30,447 bases of DNA from CAYNYI01 sp964401455 (lineage in GTDB: Bacteria; Fibrobacterota; OXYB2-FULL-49-7; CAYNYI01): the NCBI GenBank assembly GCA_964401455.1, contig CAYNYI010000024.1:1-30447 (forward strand). Direction: 5' to 3'. Each line of letters starts with the position of its first letter. Position 1 is the first letter of the stretch. This document shows positions 6,921 through 15,498 of this stretch, piece after piece. A program made the translations under genes and the position numbers. The notes under the pieces are model-generated. The model worked only from the letters and a program-made list of their open reading frames with translations. It was not told where the DNA came from and made no database searches.

Positions 6921-8078
6921 ATGGGTACAGAATTCAGAGTAAAATCAGGGTTTGATTTTGTCGATTTCGACAGTGATTTGTATTTCCGGGATTTCCCCGC
7001 CTTTCGTATTCAGATAAATAAAATAATTTCAAAAAATCCTCCGAAAGTTGTTTTAAACTTTCTCATGGTCAGACTCATAGACCAGGGAATGCTTAAGGTA
7101 ATAAAAAACCTCGCCAATAAAATATCCGAAAATAAGGGTCGGCTGATTTTTATTAATGTCAGAAAGGAAACTCTTGAGCTTTTACAGGCTGCGGGTGTCG
7201 GAGAAAATATCACCTTCTATAAGGATGAAGAACAGTTTGAAAGGGAGACCGAAAACGCTACCGAAAAACTCCTGGAATACGGGCGGCCCGGCTATAAGAA
7301 CTATACGGCCTTCTCTCTGAAATGTGATGTCTGCGGTTTTCATCCTTTTGAAGAGCAAGTCCTCATAGAAAAAAACTTCCAAAATAAATGGAAAGAAGAT
7401 GAACTGTTACCCTCTTTCAATAACACAGAAACCGGCGATAAAATCCATTATTATGAAAACCTGATTAATGTCTGCCCCGAATGCTATTTCGCCTCATGGC
7501 AAATTGAAAGTTTCTCAATAATACACGGGGAAAACTTTAAAAAGTCAAACCTTGACTCAGACAGCCAGCTACTCCTTTCAAAGACCGCCGGCAGGCGGAA
7601 AAAAATCATACAAAATATTTATGAAAACGACCAACTCGACCTTTCGGTGCCGAGAAAGGATGATAAAGCCTATATCACTTACAGGTTATTGCTTGAAAGC
7701 CTGAACGCTCTTTCTTTTGATCATGAAAAAGTCAGAGTATTTGATCTTGCCAAATTTAACTTTGTCGCCGCTTATTTCGCCCCCCCCGAAGAGGAAGAAA
7801 ATCTTCATAAGAACGGTCTTGAATGGTGTAATAAAATAATAAACCATCCGGAAAATTTCCGGAACAGGCAGATAATGGAAACCCATTATTATTCTTTTGC
7901 GGTGCTGCTCAAGCAGGGAAAGAAAAAAGACGCGAGAGAGGCGATTACAGCATTAAAACTTAAGCAAAACACCCTTTGCTCAACCTCTGAAGACAAGTCA
8001 TACTTTTCCTTCTGGTACGACCGGATGGAATATATGTGGGATGTCGTGGTTAAATCCGACAGACAGAATCTGATCTAA
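6921..8078 (+). CDS. STAS-like domain fused to DUF2225 zinc-ribbon protein
   Basis: Residues 1-110 have the beta-alpha pattern of a STAS (anti-sigma-factor antagonist) domain: PKVVLNFLMVRLIDQGMLKV, then GRLIFINVRKETLELLQAAG and a final ITFYKDEEQFE. Residues about 130-385 resemble DUF2225, with two Cys pairs (KCDVCGFHPFEEQVL and NVCPECYFASW) that probably bind one zinc, followed by a helical TPR-like tail (SFAVLLKQGKKKDAREAITAL). No signal peptide is visible, so the protein is cytosolic. The usual Ser/Thr phosphorylation site of regulatory STAS domains is not obvious. The ATG at 6921 has no Shine-Dalgarno sequence, being preceded by T/A runs. A signalling or scaffold role is inferred from the domains alone. 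Confidence 0.75.
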   Translation: MGTEFRVKSGFDFVDFDSDLYFRDFPAFRIQINKIISKNPPKVVLNFLMVRLIDQGMLKVIKNLANKISENKGRLIFINVRKETLELLQAAGVGENITFYKDEEQFERETENATEKLLEYGRPGYKNYTAFSLKCDVCGFHPFEEQVLIEKNFQNKWKEDELLPSFNNTETGDKIHYYENLINVCPECYFASWQIESFSIIHGENFKKSNLDSDSQLLLSKTAGRRKKIIQNIYENDQLDLSVPRKDDKAYITYRLLLESLNALSFDHEKVRVFDLAKFNFVAAYFAPPEEEENLHKNGLEWCNKIINHPENFRNRQIMETHYYSFAVLLKQGKKKDAREAITALKLKQNTLCSTSEDKSYFSFWYDRMEYMWDVVVKSDRQNLI

Positions 8079-8106
8079 TAGCTTTGGTACCGTTTTTAAA
8101 TATTTA

Positions 8107-8937
8107 TTAAGGATAATAATACGCTAAAGAGGCGCATTGATAATCCACATAGTCTTTTGGAATCCCAATCATAATACCGGAGCCGGGCAGAGAATAATAA
8201 GTGAAACTATTGTAACTTCCGAATGCCCCGTCGTCTGTTGTCCCGTCATTTGCGGGCTCAAAACTTTCCATATACATTTCCGGCCACCAAATCTCGCCGG
8301 AGGAAGACTCGTCCCAGCCGTCCGCATATTCAGAATATTCCATCCCGCTTAGACCCGATAAATAATAATACGTGGCATATGTAGTATGAAACATTTCCCC
8401 GGCGCTGTTAAGAAAACCAATATAAACAACGTTAATCCCGGGTTTTACAGAAACAGTCCCCTCAACATAATCACCGGATTTTTTTAGAGAGCCGGTATAT
8501 ACAACATCATAATAGAGAAATTCATGAACACCGGACGCAACATCGTCAAAATCAAGAGGGTCTCTTCCTTTAAATGACTCATGCATGCTTTGAAGTTGGT
8601 TACAATAAAAATTCGCATAATCATCAATATATGCCTGATGAAAATATTCCAGGTCGTGCCATACAACAGCGACTTTTGCTTTGCTGAAGTCGATTTTAGC
8701 AGAGGTTTTCATAAGAGACGATTTCTGAACATCCGCATTAACAGAACCGCTTCTGGCAACAAAGTCCTCATATGCCGCATATCCCGGAATTTTAGATAAA
8801 TCCTCCGTGCAGATATCTGATGAGTTAATTGAAATAGTCTTCAGACCGGAGGTTTTGTTTCCCTCGTCAACGGGAGACCTGCCGCAAAAAACCGACAGTA
8901 AAAAGGTCATTAGAAAAAATAATTTTAAATATTTCAT
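8107..8937 (-). CDS. Secreted protein or lipoprotein of unknown function
   Basis: This 276-residue protein has the N-terminus MKYLKLFFLMTFLLSVFCGR, a signal sequence ending in Cys18. The lipobox (LSVFC) is imperfect because Phe replaces Gly/Ala before the Cys, so lipidation is likely but not certain. The mature part is rich in Tyr, Asp and Ser (YHDLEYFHQAY-like and TYATYYYLSG segments), ends in YYYP, and matches no family I know. GGGAG lies 9 bases before the ATG. The gene begins 14 bases after the outer-membrane barrel gene, which places it last in the CsgG/barrel operon. It may be a surface-exposed partner of that module. Confidence 0.7.
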   Translation of the reverse strand: MKYLKLFFLMTFLLSVFCGRSPVDEGNKTSGLKTISINSSDICTEDLSKIPGYAAYEDFVARSGSVNADVQKSSLMKTSAKIDFSKAKVAVVWHDLEYFHQAYIDDYANFYCNQLQSMHESFKGRDPLDFDDVASGVHEFLYYDVVYTGSLKKSGDYVEGTVSVKPGINVVYIGFLNSAGEMFHTTYATYYYLSGLSGMEYSEYADGWDESSSGEIWWPEMYMESFEPANDGTTDDGAFGSYNSFTYYSLPGSGIMIGIPKDYVDYQCASLAYYYP

Positions 8938-8951
8938 GGCAAAATTCTCCC

Positions 8952-10040
8952 TTAAAATCTGTACGAAACACCGCCGTCAATCCGTAAACCGAAAATACCG
9001 TCATCTTCAAGCGAACCGAAATCAAGCCCGAGACCCGCACGCGCGAACATATTCTCGTTCAGCCTCATTGAGCCTCCGCCTCCTATTCCGAAAATAAAGG
9101 CGTCTCCATAGCTTAATGCTCCGCCTCCCTCATAACCCGCAAGAGTCAGTGTTCCATAAGACGAATAATCCGGTAACACAGGCAAACCGGCTTTGACTGA
9201 AAAAACAAGATCGCTCGCCGCCTTACCTGTTTCTCCAACTTTCTCTACCTCGGGCGCTCCGATTCTGTAATTGGCAAGCCGGACATTTACGGGAATTTCC
9301 GGCAATAGTTTCGTGTTCCCGGAAAGGGCCCAGTTGAATTTATTTCCCGGATTAATCTCTTCTCCGCCTGTCCCTTCACTTTTTCCGTAAATCGTGAACC
9401 CGAGATCAAGAAGTGCGGTTATTTGCCTGTCGGCGGCGATAAAAACATATTCACCGGCCAGGGCGATGTTGAATTCATTCGCCGGGTTATATTTCAAATC
9501 GGCTTCTTCCAAAGGCTGATACGCCCCTTTAAAAAGGGTCGAAAGACCAAGCCCCAGACTGAGATCGCCGGGCCCGATGTTTTCAAAAGGAATACTCGAG
9601 GCGACACCGGCACTAATGTCAAGAGCGTTGAAGAGGTCGGCGTATCTGATATTAAGCTGTCTTGTAGAAGCGTTTCCAACTGTCACTATCTGGCTTGAAC
9701 TGAACTGATTAAGCCCTGTCGGAATTTTAATTCCGAATGTTCCAAGGGCCATGTCCTTGTAATTATAAGCTGCCCGGACCTTTGTTCCGGCAAGTCTGAA
9801 AACCGATGATTCTTCCAGGCTGGATAAGGCAAAAGCGGGGGCAGCAACCGCATCGAGAGAAAGCTCCGGGCTGAATGCCCAGGAATAAGCAGACGGCAAA
9901 GCGAGCATCGTGATACGGTTATCACCGACACCGACCGTTTTGAAATAGAGACCGCCGTCCAGGTTTCTTCCCCTGACAAAGCCGCTCCCGGCACTCGTCC
10001 AGACGGCAATAAAAAAGTAAATCGTCAATAATAATTTCAT
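8952..10040 (-). CDS. Outer-membrane beta-barrel protein
   Basis: A signal peptide (MKLLLTIYFFIAVWTSAGSG) leads into about 340 residues of alternating amphipathic strands rich in Gly, Tyr and Phe (LNIRYADLFNALDISAGVA, MFARAGLGLDFG). The protein ends in GVSYRF; a terminal Phe is the BamA recognition signal of outer-membrane barrels. The ATG at 10040 is preferred because GGAGG lies 9 bases before it. An in-frame ATG at 10064, two bases after the upstream stop, would add 8 residues and could be translationally coupled. Length is 362 aa, consistent with a transporter or porin-like barrel of roughly 14-16 strands. It sits between the TPR-CsgG gene and the lipoprotein, so it may be the membrane pore of that module. 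Confidence 0.75.
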   Translation of the reverse strand: MKLLLTIYFFIAVWTSAGSGFVRGRNLDGGLYFKTVGVGDNRITMLALPSAYSWAFSPELSLDAVAAPAFALSSLEESSVFRLAGTKVRAAYNYKDMALGTFGIKIPTGLNQFSSSQIVTVGNASTRQLNIRYADLFNALDISAGVASSIPFENIGPGDLSLGLGLSTLFKGAYQPLEEADLKYNPANEFNIALAGEYVFIAADRQITALLDLGFTIYGKSEGTGGEEINPGNKFNWALSGNTKLLPEIPVNVRLANYRIGAPEVEKVGETGKAASDLVFSVKAGLPVLPDYSSYGTLTLAGYEGGGALSYGDAFIFGIGGGGSMRLNENMFARAGLGLDFGSLEDDGIFGLRIDGGVSYRF

Positions 10041-10066
10041 ATGAATATTCCTCCGTATTTTCATAT

Positions 10067-11575
10067 TCAGAACTGCTCCGGTATGGGCGCTTTAACATCA
10101 ACATCTTTCGTTCCGCCGCCGAAACCTATGTTATAAGAGTCGGTATATGAAACACCTCCCTCTGTCTGGCCTTCTATTTCGGTTACAGACTGTGTCAAAA
10201 GGGTTTTTCCTATCTCTATTTCAGGCATAAAAGATGAATTGACAGTATTTAAAGCGGACAGCGAACCGCTCCCCTGAGCGGATATGTTTATTGAACCGAC
10301 TGTTACAACAGGAGTTGTAATCTGAGAGGACACGGCTGCAGCGGGTTTCTTGACGGATGTCAGGTCTTTGGAAGACTGCGCGGCGGATTTAAGAGAAGCG
10401 TCTTCGGCGGACTCGGAAGCCTTCCTGAATTCCGGGTCTTCTTTCGCCGCCTGCGAATAGAAATCCGCCGCGGCCGAATAATCGCCCCTGTCTTCCGCAT
10501 CCAGACCTTTTGAATATGCAAGAAAAGCCAGGACATTTTCTGTCGGGATTTTTTCCACCGCTTCTCGCTCCGAATCGGTCAGAACTATCCCCATCTCTTT
10601 TATAATATTGAAGACAAGATCCTTCTCCAGTTTGAATATTTCCTCAAGACTGCCTTCGGCTTTTCCGGCAGATTTAGCCGTGCCAACCTTTACATCGGCC
10701 ATTCCGGCCATCATTTTAATATTATTCTCTTTAACAAAAAACGCCCCGTTGACTACTTTTTCGGCTCCGAGTATTTTTCCGACTTTGACGGCATTTCCTT
10801 CTTCTATCAAACCGGTCTGTCCGAGAGCCATTTCATCTACGAGCGCCTGCATCTGTACACGCTCAACAACAGTAAGCCTTTCAACCTGAGAAAGGTCCGT
10901 CGCGATCATTTCCGCCAGACCTTTACTGAGAACCGAGTAATCATCTTCGCCGCCTTTGTTCACAAAAGAAACAACAGAAACTGTATTTGGCCTTATCTCT
11001 CCTGCGATGGACTTCTCGGCGGAGACAGCTTCTTTTGCCCTTTTTTTAGCGGCCTTGTCGCTTACATATCCGAGATAGGTCTTCATCTTTCCTCTGTATG
11101 AATCGAATATTCCGTATTTTTCATATCCGCTCAAAACCTCTTCGGCTTTTATGTATTTTCCCGTTTTTTCAAGATAAGCCGCATAGTAAAAATCAAGCTC
11201 GGAGTCCTCTGCCCCGGCGGTAAGAGCGCTCTCCAGAAACTTACCGGCAGTTTCCATATCACCCTTTTTAACCGAAATCATCCCCTTGTATTTTACCGCC
11301 TCATAATCATCCGGCTGGAGTTCAAGCGCCATATCCACGGCCTTGTCCGCGGCCCCGTAATTGCCCGCTTTAAAATTACTCTTTACCGTCTTCAAAAGAG
11401 GTTGTATATCAGCTCTCTGCGAAGATGAAGCCGATTCTTCTGTTTCCTGTTTTGTTGCGGATTTTTCAGAACCGGCCGAAATTACCCCGGTTGCATTGTC
11501 CGGCTTTTCCGCGTCCTGCGAAAAAACGGAAAACGCTAACAAAACAAGAGAAATCAATACATATTTTCCGTTCAT
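10067..11575 (-). CDS. TPR-CsgG domain periplasmic/outer-membrane assembly protein
   Basis: A signal peptide (MNGKYVLISLVLLAFSVFSQ) is followed by TPR repeats (about 55-165: FKAGNYGAADKAVDMALELQ, GDMETAGKFLESALTAG). A CsgG-like domain (about 198-330) then shows VSVVSFVNKGG, LAEMIATDLSQVERLTVVER and VGKILGAEKVVNGAFF. Another TPR-like unit (YSKGLDAEDRGDYSAAADFY) and a low-complexity Ser/Gly/Thr tail (about 415-502) follow. CsgG proteins form oligomeric outer-membrane channels or, in FlgO/LpoB relatives, lipoprotein scaffolds. The combination with TPRs resembles adhesin or glycan-assembly factors. AGGAGG lies 5 bases before the ATG. Only 2-26 bases separate it from the barrel gene downstream, so the two are surely cotranscribed. 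Confidence 0.75.
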   Translation of the reverse strand: MNGKYVLISLVLLAFSVFSQDAEKPDNATGVISAGSEKSATKQETEESASSSQRADIQPLLKTVKSNFKAGNYGAADKAVDMALELQPDDYEAVKYKGMISVKKGDMETAGKFLESALTAGAEDSELDFYYAAYLEKTGKYIKAEEVLSGYEKYGIFDSYRGKMKTYLGYVSDKAAKKRAKEAVSAEKSIAGEIRPNTVSVVSFVNKGGEDDYSVLSKGLAEMIATDLSQVERLTVVERVQMQALVDEMALGQTGLIEEGNAVKVGKILGAEKVVNGAFFVKENNIKMMAGMADVKVGTAKSAGKAEGSLEEIFKLEKDLVFNIIKEMGIVLTDSEREAVEKIPTENVLAFLAYSKGLDAEDRGDYSAAADFYSQAAKEDPEFRKASESAEDASLKSAAQSSKDLTSVKKPAAAVSSQITTPVVTVGSINISAQGSGSLSALNTVNSSFMPEIEIGKTLLTQSVTEIEGQTEGGVSYTDSYNIGFGGGTKDVDVKAPIPEQF

Positions 11576-11657
11576 TATTTCCTCCTGGAATACACACGTA
11601 GAATCTGTTTCTTCTTAGAATAAATAAAAATAATTCTTCTGTTTCAATAAAATTCGT

Positions 11658-12335
11658 CTATTCTGAAATTTTTCCGGAAACCGCTTCAAACCTTTTACGT
11701 GCGCTTTTGTAATCTTTATTTTCTTTCAGGGCCTTTTTATACATATCCCTGGCTTTTTCATAATTGCCCTCATCCTCGGCTTCAAGGCCTTTAGAAAAAT
11801 ACATCAGCGCGTTAAAATCCTCATTTTCAGATTTTTTCAGATTTTTCTTTTCTTTTCCCGAAAGACTGATGTCAAGCTCATCGGCTATTTTAAAAGAAAG
11901 TTTGCTTACAAGTTTAAAAAGGTGCTTTGTTTTCCCTGTTACTTCCTCGGCCTTAAGGTTTTCTCCGGTTTCGACCTTCACAAGACGGGCGTCTATCCGG
12001 ATTTTTCCGCCGAAACTGTTATTAAATGTCCCGAGCATCAGAAGATCGGCGCCGAGAAGTTTTCCGGCCTCCTGAAGGGAAGATTCGTCAACCATACCGC
12101 TCATGGAAAGGCCGAGTTCTTTTATCACTGTCTCAAGGTCGGTTCTTTCAATGATTTTCAGCGCCTCTATTTTAGAAAGCTCCGTGGTCATCATCTGGGC
12201 AAGGCCTTTTCTGAGAGGCTCCATAGATTCTTTTTCCGCGATACTCCCGTTTGTGAAAGGCATCACGCCTACAGAATTTTCGGCAGAAAAAGTAAAGGCG
12301 GCAAGAATAAAAATTAAGATGGCGGTTCTTTTCAT
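11658..12335 (-). CDS. CsgG-domain protein with C-terminal TPR
   Basis: This 225-residue protein has a signal peptide (MKRTAILIFILAAFTFSA) and a CsgG-like domain (about 20-150: VGVMPFTNG, LAQMMTTELSKIEALKIIER, AGKLLGADLLMLGTF, IRIDARLVKVETGENL). A C-terminal TPR motif (YFSKGLEAEDEGNYEKARDM) corresponds closely to the one in the 502-residue neighbour (YSKGLDAEDRGDYSAAADFY). The two proteins are therefore paralogues that share the CsgG-TPR order; this one lacks the N-terminal TPRs and the long tail. No lipobox Cys is present. GGAGG stands 4 bases before the ATG and partly inside the inverted repeat at 12344-12392. A hetero-oligomeric ring with the neighbour is an inference. Confidence 0.75.
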   Translation of the reverse strand: MKRTAILIFILAAFTFSAENSVGVMPFTNGSIAEKESMEPLRKGLAQMMTTELSKIEALKIIERTDLETVIKELGLSMSGMVDESSLQEAGKLLGADLLMLGTFNNSFGGKIRIDARLVKVETGENLKAEEVTGKTKHLFKLVSKLSFKIADELDISLSGKEKKNLKKSENEDFNALMYFSKGLEAEDEGNYEKARDMYKKALKENKDYKSARKRFEAVSGKISE

Positions 12336-12343
12336 GAGGCCTC

Positions 12344-12392
12344 CGCGGAAAAATCAATAAACCGTTTTTTTAAAGATAAATTATTTTCCGCG
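12344..12392. repeat. Inverted repeat next to the CsgG-gene ribosome-binding site
   Basis: CGCGGAAAA (12344-12352) and TTTTCCGCG (12384-12392) are perfect 9-bp complements around a 31-base A/T-rich loop, in the short spacer between the rhomboid stop and the CsgG start. In minus-strand RNA the second arm directly abuts the GGAGG Shine-Dalgarno sequence. No U-tract follows, so it is not a standard terminator. A regulatory hairpin or operator is possible. Confidence 0.4.
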
Positions 12393-12395
12393 TGA

Positions 12396-13175
12396 TTATT
12401 CATAAAATGTATTATCGAATCTGCTGATAATGCGGGAAGTATGTCCCTTTTTCTGTCTGCAGTTTTCGAGCCTTCCTGTCACACAGAATATTTTAATAAG
12501 AACAACTCCCGTAATAAAACCTCCTATATGCGCCCAGAAAGCTACACCGCCCGTTTCTGAACCTGCGGACGGTATCCCGCCGATCACCTGCAGAAGAAAC
12601 CAGTAGGCAAGCATCATAAACGCGGGCATAATTACCCTGAAAAAGAAAAATCCGAGAAAAACAAGAACATGAACGGGGGCTCTCGGGAAAAGCACAGCAT
12701 ATGCTCCCATTACCCCCCCGATAGCTCCGGAAGCTCCCACCATGGGAATCCTGCTACCGGGGTTAAAGGCTGTCTGGACCGCCGCCGCGCCGAGGCCGCA
12801 TAATACATAAAAGAACAAAAAACGCCCATGCCCCATACTGTCTTCGACATTATCTCCGAAAATAAGCAGAAACCACATATTGGTTATTATATGGAACCAT
12901 CCGCCATGCATAAACATATGAGAAAAAACCGGAAAAATTCCCCGGTTTCCCGAAAGAACACAAACAGCTCTTTCTCCAAGCGGTATCCTGTCGCCGGCTG
13001 CGGCTGTTCCCAGGATTTCAGCGGGAATTAGTCCGCCGGAACATATTGACTCAAAAAAACCCGCCCCGAAACCCGCGTGCTGGTAAAAGATCCAGACAGA
13101 AGCGTTTACCGCTACGATCAGAAAAGTAACAAAAGAAGTATGAAGAGTCGGGTTTTCGTCACGAATAGGAAACAT
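12396..13175 (-). CDS. Rhomboid-family intramembrane serine protease
   Basis: This 259-residue protein has about six transmembrane segments. The catalytic serine is in VGASGAIGGVMGAY (Ser149) and the partner histidine in FWAHIGGFITG (His216). The rhomboid HMFMHGGWFHIITNMWFLL segment, with its His and Asn residues, is at about 87-104. Rhomboids cleave membrane proteins within or near a transmembrane helix. The ATG overlaps the TAA of the upstream glycosyltransferase by one base (TAATG), so it is the last gene of the glycosyltransferase operon. The large loop between TM1 and TM2, with GDRIPLGERAV, is typical of this bacterial subgroup. The substrate is unknown. Confidence 0.92.
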   Translation of the reverse strand: MFPIRDENPTLHTSFVTFLIVAVNASVWIFYQHAGFGAGFFESICSGGLIPAEILGTAAAGDRIPLGERAVCVLSGNRGIFPVFSHMFMHGGWFHIITNMWFLLIFGDNVEDSMGHGRFLFFYVLCGLGAAAVQTAFNPGSRIPMVGASGAIGGVMGAYAVLFPRAPVHVLVFLGFFFFRVIMPAFMMLAYWFLLQVIGGIPSAGSETGGVAFWAHIGGFITGVVLIKIFCVTGRLENCRQKKGHTSRIISRFDNTFYE

Positions 13176-13927
13176 TAATCGGTTTCCGTTTCTGCCGGCT
13201 TAACCGAGGAGTATTTATAAAAAATCCCGAATGCCGAAACGAGGGCCAGAATAAAGCCTTCCCGCCCATCCAGAAAACCGGCCTTTAAAAAGTACATTTT
13301 CTTGAATTTCAGGACCGCCCGCATAAAAGAGCCCGGGGCAGAATATCTCTTTTTTTCTTTACTCAAAATTCCTGCAGAAATCTCAGCGTATCTTATCATT
13401 TTTTCGACATGGGTCTTGAGGTCCGGATATGTATAGTGCATTAAAGGCTCGTAAATCCGTTCAACCGGCCCTTCACATTCGGCAAACTCATGCACAGGAA
13501 GATCGTTAAAATTACCTTTTTTTCTGTTAAACAGCCTGAGCGGATAATCTGAACCCCATCCGGAAAACTTTATCTCCCTCCCGAGATAAAAAGATCTCCG
13601 TTTAATATTGTACCCGCTCCGGTCGCTGTCTTCGGGTAAATCAGAAATTTTCCTGGCGAGTTCCGGACTGACAGCCTCATCCGCGTCCACAGACAAGATC
13701 CACTCATTACCGGCTTTTCCCACCGCTTTCTTTTTTACCGGACCAAAACCGCCTTCCCAGGGAATTTCGAAAGTACTGCAGCCGAGAGCGGACGCTATTT
13801 CGACAGTCCTGTCTGTCGAACCGGTATCGGCCACAAGAACCTCATCCGCGAACTTAAGAGACCTCACACATCTTGCGATATTCTTTTCCTCATTCCTGGT
13901 TATGATTACTGCTGATATTCTTTTCAT
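13175..13927 (-). CDS. Family 2 glycosyltransferase, WaaE/KdtX-like
   Basis: This 250-residue GT-A enzyme starts ISAVIITRNEEKNIARCVRS, then VLVADTGSTDRTVEIA, with the metal-binding aspartates in ILSVDADEAVSPEL (about residue 95). The PLRLFNRKKGNF and YPDLKTHVEKMIRYAE segments are typical of the WaaE/KdtX lipopolysaccharide-core glucosyltransferases, and the length is normal for them. It probably adds a hexose to the inner core or another lipid-linked oligosaccharide at the cytoplasmic face. The C-terminus may carry an amphipathic helix (FLDGREGFILALVSAFGIFY). Six bases separate it from gtrA upstream, and it overlaps the rhomboid gene by one base. Confidence 0.88.
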   Translation of the reverse strand: MKRISAVIITRNEEKNIARCVRSLKFADEVLVADTGSTDRTVEIASALGCSTFEIPWEGGFGPVKKKAVGKAGNEWILSVDADEAVSPELARKISDLPEDSDRSGYNIKRRSFYLGREIKFSGWGSDYPLRLFNRKKGNFNDLPVHEFAECEGPVERIYEPLMHYTYPDLKTHVEKMIRYAEISAGILSKEKKRYSAPGSFMRAVLKFKKMYFLKAGFLDGREGFILALVSAFGIFYKYSSVKPAETETD

Positions 13928-13933
13928 TCTTCC

Positions 13934-14347
13934 TCAGTTGTAAAGGATATATTTTTTTCCGAAAAAATTCCATGATGAAACAATCAGGGATGAGAATATT
14001 TTTGACACCATATAATGAAGAGAAGCGTTTTCGGTTAAGAAATAAAGGACCGCTTCGTTTAAAAAAAGACCGACCGCTCCTATAATAAAAAAAACCGTAA
14101 ACTCCGCCCGGACATTTTCCAGTCTCCGCTTATGGAAAACCCATTTCGTACACATAACATAACTTACGGTAACTGCAACACAGAAAGAAAGCGCCGCGGA
14201 AACAAGATAGTGTATCCCCGAAATTTCAGTAAAAAAAACGAGCAGGCCGAAGTCTGTAATAAACGCGAGGGCCCCCGCGAAAACATAGCGGAACATCTGT
14301 ACGATGGTTTTATCAGGGGTGTCAGATAAAAACCGCCTTAAAATCAA
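13934..14347 (-). CDS. GtrA-like membrane protein
   Basis: This 137-residue protein has four predicted transmembrane helices and GtrA-family features: FRYVFAGALAFITDFGLLVF at the start, VSYVMCTKWVFHKR in the middle and SSWNFFGKKYILYN at the end. GtrA-type proteins are thought to flip undecaprenyl- or polyprenyl-phosphate-linked sugars across the inner membrane during surface polysaccharide modification. It overlaps the preceding glycosyltransferase by 4 bases (ATGA), which fits coupled expression with the glycan genes. Confidence 0.9.
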   Translation of the reverse strand: MILRRFLSDTPDKTIVQMFRYVFAGALAFITDFGLLVFFTEISGIHYLVSAALSFCVAVTVSYVMCTKWVFHKRRLENVRAEFTVFFIIGAVGLFLNEAVLYFLTENASLHYMVSKIFSSLIVSSWNFFGKKYILYN

Positions 14348-15498
14348 TCTGTGTTCTCCTTTATAATATCCCGGATTTTTTGGGCGCGGGTTCTCCAGCT
14401 GAGGTCTTCCTGAATATTTCTTATAAAAGAAACAGCCCGTTTCGCGGTATTTTCGGCAGAGAAAAAACTGTCAAAAGCCGCCGCAAGACCTTCTTCTTTT
14501 CCGGGGCTGAATAATATACCGGTTTTACCGCCGAATGTCAACTCCCTGAGAGAATCCAGGTCTGAAGCAATAACCGGCAAAAGAGCTTCATAATAATCAA
14601 AAAGCTTAAGAGGTGATGTAAGATATCTGTTGAAATAAGTATCTTCCAGAGGGAGAACACCGGCCGAACACTCATCCATAATATTCCTTAAAGATGTTTT
14701 GTCGAGCCATCCTGTTACAGTAACTTTTCTTGAATCATAAAGCTCCGCCGCAAGGACGTTCGCCGCCCGTACTTCGTCAGGTGTTTTACCTCCTGCAAGC
14801 ACTATATCCGGCGCGCTTTCAGAAAGAGCCGCCGCCCGCAGGAACAGCGCCACTCCTTTGTGAGCGTCGAAAGAACCGGTATAAATCAGCTTTTTTTTCC
14901 TGACCGGGGGGGGGCGTTTTTCGGGCTTAATGACGAGCCCTGTCCGGGCGGTGAAAAATGATATGTCCGGATAATGTTCTGATATTTTTCTTTTCTGTGT
15001 TTCATGAAGACAGATTATACCGCTAATAAGCGGGAAATATTTTTTTTCGTTGTCCTTCCATTTCAGGGACTTTGCCGGCACTCGTCCCTCATACCTTTTT
15101 TTCGGTTCCCCGAAAAAATCATGGGTCTCATAAAATACCGGAATACCGGTTTCTTTTTTGATTCTGTAAAGAGAGGGGAGAAAACCCGGATTACGGCTTA
15201 TGACAGCGTCAACCTCTCCGGATTGAGCTGCGTTAATTATCTCCGAAGCCGTCCGTCTGAAGAAAAGTTTGTTAGTAAAAAAAAGACCGCCCCGCCCGGG
15301 ATCTTTTATCCGGAGCCCTTCAGGGAGGTCAAAGCCGAAAACGTTTCTAAAAACCGAACTGTCTTTTTCCCGTGAGTTTTTTTTTATATAAAAACGGCAT
15401 TCGCCCAAATCCGCAAGCGCCGCTGCCGTCATTGTAGAAAACGTAATACTCGGAGAATTTGACGGCCACAGACCGGTATGCACATAGGCGGTGTTCAT
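14344..15498 (-). CDS. Family 4 glycosyltransferase
   Basis: This 384-residue GT-B enzyme ends with the GT4-type nucleotide-sugar site: KLIYTGSFDAHKGVALFLRA (about 220), then VTGWLDKTSLRNIMDECSAG and the SPLKLFDYYEALLPVIAS segment containing the Glu-like position of the EX7E motif. The N-terminal half (MNTAYVHTGLWPSNSPSITF) looks like an acceptor-binding Rossmann domain, with FYETHDFFGEP near residue 130. Donor and acceptor cannot be named. It overlaps both neighbours by 4 bases (ATGA type), so it is in the middle of the coupled operon at 12396-17896. Confidence 0.85.
   Translation of the reverse strand: MNTAYVHTGLWPSNSPSITFSTMTAAALADLGECRFYIKKNSREKDSSVFRNVFGFDLPEGLRIKDPGRGGLFFTNKLFFRRTASEIINAAQSGEVDAVISRNPGFLPSLYRIKKETGIPVFYETHDFFGEPKKRYEGRVPAKSLKWKDNEKKYFPLISGIICLHETQKRKISEHYPDISFFTARTGLVIKPEKRPPPVRKKKLIYTGSFDAHKGVALFLRAAALSESAPDIVLAGGKTPDEVRAANVLAAELYDSRKVTVTGWLDKTSLRNIMDECSAGVLPLEDTYFNRYLTSPLKLFDYYEALLPVIASDLDSLRELTFGGKTGILFSPGKEEGLAAAFDSFFSAENTAKRAVSFIRNIQEDLSWRTRAQKIRDIIKENTD

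Noticed and set aside
7774..7784. Runs of 8 C or G (also near 14910 and 23763) as frameshift sites
   Set aside because: The surrounding genes read through them in a single uninterrupted frame, so there is no sign of a frame change.
10608..10889. Plus-strand open frame inside the TPR-CsgG gene
   Set aside because: It is a low-complexity Ser/Thr/Pro-rich shadow of the minus-strand coding sequence.
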